Shown here: one piece after another, positions 1 to 5,205 of the stretch
Position numbering within the stretch: the first letter of the stretch is position 1
Layout of the letters: the number at the start of each line of letters is the position of its first letter
Origin: JBHHZM01 sp046758065
GTDB lineage: Bacteria > Pseudomonadota > Alphaproteobacteria > JAAXGF01
Reading direction: 5' to 3'
Length of the DNA: 5,263 nt
Assembly: GCA_046758065.1 (NCBI GenBank)
Contig: JBHHZM010000176.1
Location: forward strand, 1-5,263
Made by a program: the position numbers and the translations under genes
The notes under the pieces: generated by a model
Database searches by the model: none
What the model saw: the letters and a program-made list of their open reading frames with translations, nothing else
Told to the model about the DNA's origin: nothing

Positions 1-15
1 ATGCCGGCCCTTCAT

Positions 16-1227
16 TCAAGCGGCACCGGTCGACGCCGCACGCGCCGCTTCCCCGGCGCCGCGCGCTTCCGTGAGATAGGAGAGCGCGGCCGTCACGCCC
101 GCAGCCTCATGCGGAACGCCGGCGAGCGCCAGACCCATTTCGACACCGGCGAGCGCGCCGGCGAGCGAAAGGTCGTTGAAGTCGCCGAGGTGGCCGATGC
201 GGAAGAGCTTGCCCTTGACGCGCCCGAGACCGGTGCCGAGCGACATGTTGAAGGTATCGAGCACCGTCGCGCGGAAGGCGTCGGCGTCGTGGCCCTCGGG
301 CATGAGGACGGCGGTGAGCGAGCTCGAGTACTCGGCCGGGTTACGGCAGAAAAGTTCGAGCCCCCAGGCGCGCACCGCCCGGCGCGTCGCCTCGGCGTGG
401 CGGTCGTGGCGCGCGAACACGTTGACGAGCCCTTCTTCCTCGATCATGTCGAGCGCCTCGCGCAGCCCGTAGAGCAGGTTGGTCGCCGGGGTGTAGGGGA
501 AGAAGCCCTTGTCGTTGTTGGCCAGCATCGGCCGCCAATCCCAGTACGAGCGGGCGAGGCGCGCGTTCTCACTCGCCCGGATCGCCCGGTCGCTCAGCGC
601 GTTGAATCCGAGGCCGGGGGGCAGCATCAGTCCTTTCTGCGAGCAGCCGATCGCGACGTCGACCCGCCATTCGTCCATGCGGACGTCGATCGAGGCGAGC
701 GACGAAATGGTGTCGATGAACAGCAGGGCGGGATGACGGGCCGCGCCCATGGCGCGTCGCACCGCGCCGATGCGGCTGGCGACCCCGGTCGAGGTCTCGT
801 TATGGACCACGGCGACCGCCTTGACGGCGTGGCTTCCATCTTCGCGCAGTTTGTCCTCGACGATCGCCGGGTCGACCCCGCTGCGCCAATCGCCGGGCAC
901 GAAATCGACGTCGAGACCGAGGCGCTGCGCCATGTCCCGCCACAGCGTGGCGAAGTGTCCGGTCTCGAACATCAGCACGCGATCGCCCGGAGACAGCGTG
1001 TTGACCAGCGCCGCTTCCCAAGCGCCGGTGCCCGATCCGGGGAAGATGACGACCGGCCCCGAGGTCTTGAACACCCGTTTGAGGCGGTCGAGCAGTTCGT
1101 GGGTCAGATCGGCGAAACCGGGTCCGCGATGATCGACCGTCGGCGCGGCGAGCGCGCGCAAGATGCGGTCGGGCACGTTGGTGGGGCCGGGGATCTGCAG
1201 AAAATGGCGTCCGCTGGTGTCGGGCAT
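16..1227 (-). CDS. sgaA: Serine-glyoxylate (alanine-glyoxylate) aminotransferase, class V PLP family
   Basis: Predicted cytosolic PLP enzyme of 403 aa that moves an amino group from serine (or alanine) to glyoxylate, giving glycine and hydroxypyruvate (or pyruvate). Numbering is from the ATG at 1227. The N-terminus HFLQIPGPTNVPDRILRA followed by DHRGP is typical of this family. The PLP phosphate region GSGTGAWEAAL is near 64-74, VHNETSTG near 141-148, the pyridine-nitrogen Asp is D172 in FIDTISS, and the Schiff-base lysine is K198 in SQKGLMLPPGL. PYTP is near 244-247 and the carboxylate-binding Arg is R344 in FRIGHLGD. From memory it aligns along its length with plant AGT1, including MDEW and LLYGLR; the length is normal. 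An in-frame GTG at 1269 would add 14 residues, but these are charged and unlike the family and no ribosome site precedes it, so the ATG is preferred. That ATG has only a weak AGG three bases upstream. It diverges from the dehydrogenase gene. Family is sure; the preferred donor is not. A ureidoglycine- or other glyoxylate-using aminotransferase is the main alternative. Confidence 0.9.
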   Translation of the reverse strand: MPDTSGRHFLQIPGPTNVPDRILRALAAPTVDHRGPGFADLTHELLDRLKRVFKTSGPVVIFPGSGTGAWEAALVNTLSPGDRVLMFETGHFATLWRDMAQRLGLDVDFVPGDWRSGVDPAIVEDKLREDGSHAVKAVAVVHNETSTGVASRIGAVRRAMGAARHPALLFIDTISSLASIDVRMDEWRVDVAIGCSQKGLMLPPGLGFNALSDRAIRASENARLARSYWDWRPMLANNDKGFFPYTPATNLLYGLREALDMIEEEGLVNVFARHDRHAEATRRAVRAWGLELFCRNPAEYSSSLTAVLMPEGHDADAFRATVLDTFNMSLGTGLGRVKGKLFRIGHLGDFNDLSLAGALAGVEMGLALAGVPHEAAGVTAALSYLTEARGAGEAARAASTGAA

Positions 1228-1295
1228 CGGCCTGCGCTGCGTTTTTTCTTCGAGTCTCCTGCGGCCCACGGGTAGAAAACCGCCGAGCGGTTGCT

Positions 1296-1323
1296 ATTAT
1301 GCATACAATCCGGGGCGCATCAA
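1296..1323 (-). promoter_or_regulatory. Candidate promoter of the aminotransferase gene
   Basis: Read on the minus strand, TTGATG (1323-1318) is followed after 16 bases by CATAAT (1301-1296), 4/6 and 5/6 matches to the sigma-70 hexamers. Transcription would begin near 1289, leaving a leader of about 60 bases before the ATG at 1227. The TATGCATA palindrome (1298-1305) overlaps the -10 box, so a protein bound there could block this promoter. Judged by eye; other AT-rich choices exist. Confidence 0.4.
1298..1308. promoter_or_regulatory. TGCAT-centred operator candidate, aminotransferase side
   Basis: The sequence TATGCATACAA contains the perfect 8-bp palindrome TATGCATA (1298-1305). It matches the site TTTGCATGCAA at 1429-1439 in 9 of 11 positions, with centres 131 bp apart. 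One copy sits next to each divergent gene, which is what a shared repressor or looping regulator would need. The binding protein is unknown. Confidence 0.4.
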
Positions 1324-1331
1324 GGATTTCA

Positions 1332-1338
1332 GTATTAC
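1332..1338. promoter_or_regulatory. GTATTAC site 1, FadR/FCD-type operator core
   Basis: GTATTAC is symmetric about a central T and fits the core GTa.tAC described for operators of the FadR subfamily of GntR regulators. It lies within the 9-base direct repeat GTATTACAC that recurs at 1400-1408, 68 bp away. It sits just upstream of the candidate -35 box of the aminotransferase promoter. Assignment to the FCD regulator encoded at 4421-5146 is inference. Confidence 0.45.
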
Positions 1339-1343
1339 ACCAA

Positions 1344-1359
1344 TTATCGTTAATGATAA
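1344..1359. repeat. Imperfect 16-bp inverted repeat
   Basis: TTATCGTTAATGATAA pairs at 7 of 8 symmetric positions; only the G1349/T1354 pair fails. It lies between the two GTATTAC sites in the AT-rich core. It could be a binding site for another regulator, or chance in low-complexity DNA. It is too AT-rich and lacks the context to be a terminator. Confidence 0.35.
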
Positions 1360-1374
1360 AAAAATATTATAGAA

Positions 1375-1384
1375 TAACATGTTA
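1375..1384. repeat. 10-bp perfect palindrome TAACATGTTA
   Basis: TAACATGTTA is a perfect inverted repeat in the middle of the AT-rich core, between the two divergent promoters. Short palindromes arise easily in AT-rich DNA, so its meaning is uncertain; it is listed because it belongs to a cluster of such sites. Confidence 0.3.
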
Positions 1385-1396
1385 ATATATTTTATT

Positions 1397-1409
1397 CGTG
1401 TATTACACG
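1397..1409. promoter_or_regulatory. GTATTAC site 2 within a 13-bp perfect inverted repeat
   Basis: CGTGTATTACACG has two perfect 6-base arms around a central T (1403). Its core GTATTAC (1400-1406) fits the FadR-type consensus GTa.tAC, and the 9 bases GTATTACAC are identical to site 1. It is the most symmetric odd-centred site in the region and lies about 48 bp upstream of the dehydrogenase start, immediately before a possible -10 box (TATGCT, 1413-1418). It is the best operator candidate for the FCD regulator encoded in the same operon. Confidence 0.55.
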
Positions 1410-1422
1410 GAATATGCTGTCG

Positions 1423-1450
1423 TTGAAATTTGCATGCAAAATGATATGGT
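1423..1450 (+). promoter_or_regulatory. Candidate promoter of the dehydrogenase-regulator operon
   Basis: TTGAAA (1423-1428) and TATGGT (1445-1450) are 16 bases apart and match the sigma-70 hexamers at 5/6 and 4/6. The 12-bp palindrome TTTGCATGCAAA fills most of the spacer, a classic place for repression. Transcription would start near 1457, giving a leaderless message if the GTG there is the start codon. A weaker alternative is TTTTAT (1390-1395) with TATGCT (1413-1418), which would leave a leader of about 30 bases. Confidence 0.35.
1429..1440. promoter_or_regulatory. 12-bp perfect palindrome TTTGCATGCAAA, dehydrogenase side
   Basis: This perfect palindrome ends 16 bases before the GTG at 1457. 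It shares its TGCAT core and 9 of 11 positions with the site at 1298-1308. Its place between candidate -35 and -10 boxes suggests an operator. The bound protein could be the local FCD regulator or a different one. Confidence 0.5.
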
Positions 1451-1452
1451 GA
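1448..1452 (+). promoter_or_regulatory. Weak ribosome binding site for the GTG start at 1457
   Basis: GGTGA lies four bases before GTG 1457 and is the only Shine-Dalgarno-like match close to that codon. It is partial. The rival in-frame ATG at 1493 has GAGGGA at 1465-1470, which is 22 bases away and too far to be ideal. Confidence 0.35.
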
Positions 1453-1456
1453 CCGC

Positions 1457-4420
1457 GTGATCTCCGAGGGACAGGTTTCCGCGACCGCTCACATGGCTGC
1501 ACCGATTGCCCGAACATCCGGCTCGCCCGTGCCTCCGGGCGACAGCGCGCTCGCCGCACGGCTTGCCCGCGCGCTCGAAGGCGAGGTGCTGTTCGACGCC
1601 TTCAGCCGCGGACGCTATTCGACCGATGCCTCGATCTATCAGATCGAGCCGCTTGGCGTGGTCGTGGCGAAGAGCGCGGCGGACATCGCCGCGGCCGTCG
1701 AAATCGCGCGCGAGGCGGGGGTTCCGGTGCTGCCGCGCGGCGCCGGCACCTCTCAGTGCGGTCAGACCGTGGGCGAGGCGCTGGTCGTCGATACCAGCAA
1801 GCATCTCGACCGGGTGCTCGACTTCGATGCGGAAGCGCGCACGGTGACGGTCGAACCCGGCGTCGTTCTCGACCGCCTCAACCGGTGGCTCGAACCTCAC
1901 GGGTTGCAGTTCCCGGTCGACGTATCGCCGGCCAACCGCGCCACCATCGGCGGCATGGCCGGCAACAACAGTTGCGGCGCGCGCTCGATCCGCTACGGCA
2001 AGATGGTCGACAACGTGCGCGCCATCGACGCCGTGCTCGCCGACGGTTCGGCGCTGCGCTTCGCCGACGTGCCGGGCGATCTCCACGGGTTCGCGGCCGA
2101 CGCCCGTTACCGCGATCTGGTGGAGCGTATGCGGGCGCTGGCCCGGCGCGAAGGCGGCGAGATCGCCGGACGGTTCCCCAGGCTCCTGCGCCGGGTCGGC
2201 GGCTACAACATCGACACGATCGATCCCGGCGGCCACAACATGGCCCATCTGCTGGTGGGGTCCGAAGGCACGCTTGGCTTTTTCACCCGCATCACCCTCG
2301 ATCTCCAGCCGATCCCGCCGCACCGCGTCCTCGGGGTCTGCCACTTCCCGGACTTCCGCCGGGCGATGGAAGCGGTTAAGGCAATCGTCGAACTCGACCC
2401 CTCGGCGGTCGAACTCGTCGATCCGACGATGGTCAGGCTGGCCCGCGACATTCCCCGGTTCAGGGCCGCGGTCGATGCCTTCGTGCGCGGCGAGCCTGGC
2501 GCCCTCCTGCTCGTCGAGTTCGCCGGCGAAGAGGCCGGCGCGCAACGACGTCGTCTCGAGAAGCTGGTCGCGCTGATAGGCGAGCACGGGCTGCCCGGCG
2601 CGGTCGTCGCGCTCGTCGATGCGGATTCCCAGCGGGCGATCTGGGAGGTGCGCAAGGCCGGCCTCAATATCCTGATGTCGATGAAGGGCGACGGCAAGCC
2701 GGTCTCGTTCATCGAGGACTGCGCGGTATCGCTCGAAGACCTTCCCGATTACACCGAACGGCTCAACGAAATCTTCCGGACCCACGGCGTGCACGGCACC
2801 TGGTACGCGCACGCTTCGGTCGGCACGCTGCACGTGCGCCCCGTGCTCAACATGAAGGACGGGAGCGACGTGGCCAAGATGCGCGCCATCGCCGAGCAAG
2901 CCTTTGGCATGGTGCGCGCCTACAAGGGCTCGCATTCGGGCGAGCACGGCGACGGCATCCTGCGCTCGGAGTTCCACGAGGCGATGTTCGGGTCCCGCAT
3001 CGTCCGCGCCTTCGAGGAGGTCAAGCAGAGCTTCGATCCCGAGGGCCTGTTCAACCCGGGCAAGATCGTCCATCCGCTGCGCATGGACGACCGCGCGTTG
3101 TTCCGTTTCAAGCCCGGTTACGCGCCGCACCCGCCTGCCGCCGCGCTCGACTGGTCGGCGTGGGGCGGCTTCGCCGGCGCCGTCGAGATGTGCAACAACA
3201 ACGGCGCCTGCCGCAAGTGGGACGCGGGCGTGATGTGCCCGTCGTACCGCGCCACCCGCGACGAACGCCACCTCACGCGCGGGCGCGCCAACAGTCTCAG
3301 GCTGGCGCTCAGCGGGCAGCTCGGGCCGGACGCCTTCACCTCGGACGAGATGTACCAAACGATGGCGCTCTGCGTCGGCTGCAAGGGCTGCCGGCGCGAG
3401 TGTCCGACCGGCGTCGACATGGCGCGCATGAAAATCGAGTTCCTGCACCACTACCGCCGGCGCCACGGACTGCCCCTGCGCGACCGTCTGATCGCCTATC
3501 TGCCGCGTTACGCGCCTTGGGCCGCGCGCTTTTCCGGCCTCGCCAATCTGCGCGACCGTGTGCCGGGGCTTGCGCTATTGAGCGAGCGCCTGCTCGGTCT
3601 GAGCGCGCGCCGCGCCCTGCCGCGCTGGCGACGCGACGCCTTCCGGCCGCCCCGCGAGGCGGCGGGGGAGGGGCCGGAGGCGGTGCTGTTCGCCGATACC
3701 TTCAACACCTGGTTCGAGCCCGAAAATGTCCGCGCTGCGCTCGCCGTGCTTGGTCGAGCGGGCTATCGCGTGCATGTCGCCCGGGGCCCCGACGGCGAAC
3801 GCCCGCTGTGCTGCGGGCGCACCTTTCTCGCCGCCGGTCTGGTCGACGAGGCGCGCGCCGAAGCGCGCCGCACGCTCGATGCGCTGCGGCCTTTCGTTGC
3901 TCGCGGCGTGCCGGTTATCGGCCTCGAGCCCTCCTGTCTCGGCAGTTTCCGCGACGAGTTCGCGGCGCTGTTGCCCGGCGAAACCGGCGCGCTGGCCGAC
4001 GGTGCGCTGCTGTTCGAGGAGTTCCTGGCGCGCGAGGCCGCCGCGGGCCGGCTCGCCCTGCGCCTCGCCCCCGTCGCGGCGAAGCGGGCGCTGGTTCATG
4101 GCCACTGCCATCAGAAGGCCCTCGACATGTTCGCGGCGACCGCCCGGGTGCTCGCGATGGTTCCCGGCCTCGCGGTGGAAACGGTGGCGGCGGGCTGCTG
4201 CGGCATGGCGGGCGCCTTCGGCTACGAGGCCGAGCACTTCGACGTCTCGATGGCGATGGCCGAGATCGCTCTGCTGCCGACGGTTCGCGACGCCGATCCC
4301 GGCACGCTCGTCGTCGCCGACGGCGTGAGCTGCCGCCATCAGATCCGCGACGGCACCGGGCGCGAGGCGCTGCACGCCGCGCGCGTGCTCGAATCAGCGC
4401 TCCCCGGGGATGAGGACTGA
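1457..4420 (+). CDS. GlcD-GlcF-type fusion: FAD-linked 2-hydroxyacid dehydrogenase with 4Fe-4S and CCG domains (YdiJ-like)
   Basis: A 987-aa flavin/iron-sulfur dehydrogenase expected to oxidise a D-2-hydroxyacid (2-hydroxyglutarate, lactate or glycolate class) and pass electrons to the respiratory chain; no signal peptide or membrane helix is seen. The FAD-binding PCMH fold covers about 50-290: PRGAGTSQCGQ at 93-103, ATIGGMAGNNSCGARS at 162-177, GSEGTLG at 268-274. The FAD-oxidase C-terminal domain runs to about 540. Its HASVGTLH (H452, H459) and E496-H497 match the spacing of the zinc ligands of D-2-hydroxyglutarate dehydrogenase. Cysteine motif one is C579-x5-C585-x8-C594P; motif two is C639-x2-C642-x2-C645-x3-C649P, a standard 4Fe-4S signature. 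Two CCG-type repeats follow: C785-C786-G with C827, and C884, C914-C915-G, C959. E. coli YdiJ is of similar length and layout. The GTG start keeps the full N-terminus; ATG 1493 is a credible alternative. It is followed with no gap by the regulator gene. There is no separate GlcE, which argues against classical glycolate oxidase. Fold and cofactors are sure; substrate is not. Confidence 0.9.
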   Translation: MISEGQVSATAHMAAPIARTSGSPVPPGDSALAARLARALEGEVLFDAFSRGRYSTDASIYQIEPLGVVVAKSAADIAAAVEIAREAGVPVLPRGAGTSQCGQTVGEALVVDTSKHLDRVLDFDAEARTVTVEPGVVLDRLNRWLEPHGLQFPVDVSPANRATIGGMAGNNSCGARSIRYGKMVDNVRAIDAVLADGSALRFADVPGDLHGFAADARYRDLVERMRALARREGGEIAGRFPRLLRRVGGYNIDTIDPGGHNMAHLLVGSEGTLGFFTRITLDLQPIPPHRVLGVCHFPDFRRAMEAVKAIVELDPSAVELVDPTMVRLARDIPRFRAAVDAFVRGEPGALLLVEFAGEEAGAQRRRLEKLVALIGEHGLPGAVVALVDADSQRAIWEVRKAGLNILMSMKGDGKPVSFIEDCAVSLEDLPDYTERLNEIFRTHGVHGTWYAHASVGTLHVRPVLNMKDGSDVAKMRAIAEQAFGMVRAYKGSHSGEHGDGILRSEFHEAMFGSRIVRAFEEVKQSFDPEGLFNPGKIVHPLRMDDRALFRFKPGYAPHPPAAALDWSAWGGFAGAVEMCNNNGACRKWDAGVMCPSYRATRDERHLTRGRANSLRLALSGQLGPDAFTSDEMYQTMALCVGCKGCRRECPTGVDMARMKIEFLHHYRRRHGLPLRDRLIAYLPRYAPWAARFSGLANLRDRVPGLALLSERLLGLSARRALPRWRRDAFRPPREAAGEGPEAVLFADTFNTWFEPENVRAALAVLGRAGYRVHVARGPDGERPLCCGRTFLAAGLVDEARAEARRTLDALRPFVARGVPVIGLEPSCLGSFRDEFAALLPGETGALADGALLFEEFLAREAAAGRLALRLAPVAAKRALVHGHCHQKALDMFAATARVLAMVPGLAVETVAAGCCGMAGAFGYEAEHFDVSMAMAEIALLPTVRDADPGTLVVADGVSCRHQIRDGTGREALHAARVLESALPGDED
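4411..4416 (+). promoter_or_regulatory. Ribosome binding site inside the dehydrogenase 3' end
   Basis: TGAGGA sits four bases before ATG 4421 and lies within the last codons of the dehydrogenase. It supports translation of the regulator directly after the dehydrogenase stop. A second in-frame ATG at 4436 has GGGAAGAG at 4423-4430, five bases before it, so the regulator may start five residues later. Confidence 0.5.
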
Positions 4421-5146
4421 ATGGGAAGAGCGGACATGGACGGCATGGCGGCCGCGCCGGCGGTTGCGGAACCGGTTGGCGGGCGCAGTCTGCACGACGC
4501 GGTCGTCGACCGGGTGCGCGAGATGATCCTCGACGGCGAGCTGCCGGCGGGCGGCCGCGTGCCCGAGCAGGCGCTGTGCGCGCGGCTCGGCGTGTCGCGC
4601 ACGCCGCTGCGCGAGGCGTTCAAGGTGCTCGCCTCGGAAGGCCTGCTCGAACTCAGGCCCAACCGGGGCGCGCGGGTGACGCGGCTGACCCGGCGCGACG
4701 TCGAGGAGATGTTCGAGGTCATGGGCGCGCTCGAATCGCTTGCCGGCGAACTCGCCTGCCGCAAGGCGAGCGACGCCCAGATCGCCGAAGTCCGGGCCGT
4801 CCATTACGAAATGCTGGCGCAGCACGCGCGCGGCGATCTCGGCGCCTATTTCCGGCTCAACCAGGAAATCCACCGGCGGATCCTCGAAGCGGCCGACAAC
4901 GCGACCCTCGCCGCTGCCGCCGAAGGGCTCGGCGCGCGCATCCGCCGGGCGCGTTACCAGGCGAACCTGTCGCGCGAACGCTGGGATCGGGCGGTGGTCG
5001 AGCACGGCGAAATCCTCGCCGCGCTCGAGGCGCGCGACGGTCCCCGCCTCGCCGCGCTGCTCAAGGCGCACCTCGCCAACAAGTGCGTGGTGGTCATCGC
5101 CGCGATCGAGGCCGAGGCGAGGGAAGGGCCGGGCCGGCCAGGGTGA
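4421..5146 (+). CDS. GntR-family transcriptional regulator, FadR/FCD subgroup
   Basis: A 241-aa DNA-binding regulator. The winged helix-turn-helix spans about 24-88: LHDAVVDRVREMILDGEL, then the recognition stretch LGVSRTPLREAFKVLASEGLL (56-76) and the wing RPNRGARVTRL, all hallmarks of GntR. From about 93 the all-helical FCD effector domain follows (RRDVEEMFEVMGALESLAGELA). Its likely metal/carboxylate pocket includes N147, H151, H195 and H217; in the characterised protein CGL2915 the first of these is Asp. Residues 1-21 are Ala/Pro/Gly-rich and probably disordered. The start codon follows the dehydrogenase TGA with no gap, so the two are co-transcribed and probably translationally coupled. 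FCD regulators usually sense small organic acids and repress nearby catabolic genes; here a 2-hydroxyacid or 2-oxoacid of the pathway is the natural guess. Likely targets are the palindromes at 1298-1440. The family is firm; effector and sign of control are not visible. Confidence 0.93.
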   Translation: MGRADMDGMAAAPAVAEPVGGRSLHDAVVDRVREMILDGELPAGGRVPEQALCARLGVSRTPLREAFKVLASEGLLELRPNRGARVTRLTRRDVEEMFEVMGALESLAGELACRKASDAQIAEVRAVHYEMLAQHARGDLGAYFRLNQEIHRRILEAADNATLAAAAEGLGARIRRARYQANLSRERWDRAVVEHGEILAALEARDGPRLAALLKAHLANKCVVVIAAIEAEAREGPGRPG

Positions 5147-5205
5147 GGCGCGGCGTTAGAGCGGTTCCCGGTTGGTAGGAATCAATTTGATGGGTGCAAA
5201 TCGGC
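5147..5205. other. Intergenic tail with a repeat-like stretch
   Basis: After the regulator stop, GTTAGAGCGGTTCCCGG and the following AT-richer bases to about 5203 look non-coding. They contain the perfect odd-centred inverted repeat ATCAATTTGAT (5181-5191). The AGAGCGGTTCC start resembles short interspersed repeats that I recall from intergenic regions of alphaproteobacteria, but only one copy is visible here, so repeat status cannot be shown. No T-tract terminator for the operon is seen. Confidence 0.3.

Larger units (their letters stand above)
1228..1456. promoter_or_regulatory. Divergent AT-rich control region between aminotransferase and dehydrogenase genes
   Basis: This non-coding stretch separates two divergent genes, so it must hold the promoters of both. 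Its core is very AT-rich against GC-rich surroundings: positions 1331-1400 contain 13 G or C in 70. It carries at least five small inverted repeats (near 1298, 1332, 1344, 1375, 1397 and 1429), listed individually where they stand out. No ORF with a credible start and codon bias is seen here. A GntR/FCD regulator is encoded downstream of the plus-strand gene, and such regulators commonly bind symmetric sites in the control region of their own operon, so this is the natural target. Regulation itself is inferred. Confidence 0.8.

Noticed and set aside
1..1275. Long open frame on the plus strand across the aminotransferase gene (424 residues).
   Set aside because: It is antisense to a gene with clear family motifs. 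Its translation is Arg/Gly/Ala/Val-rich without recognisable domains, as expected for a shadow frame in GC-rich DNA.
1344..1396. AT-rich core as a replication origin or phage attachment site.
   Set aside because: There are no DnaA-box arrays, no repeat iterons, and no integrase or replication gene in the window. A divergent promoter explains it better.
1403..3466. 687-residue open frame on the minus strand across the dehydrogenase FAD domain.
   Set aside because: Its composition (His, Arg, Asp, Val-rich) is typical of antisense shadows, it shows no motifs, and the opposite strand encodes a well-supported enzyme.
3575..4375. 266-residue minus-strand frame under the dehydrogenase C-terminus.
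   Set aside because: It is antisense to the conserved CCG repeats, has no domain signature and no plausible ribosome site context.
3160..4413. 417-residue plus-strand frame overlapping the 3' half of the dehydrogenase.
   Set aside because: It is an Arg/Ala/Pro-rich off-frame translation, while the true frame holds the iron-sulfur and CCG motifs without a break.
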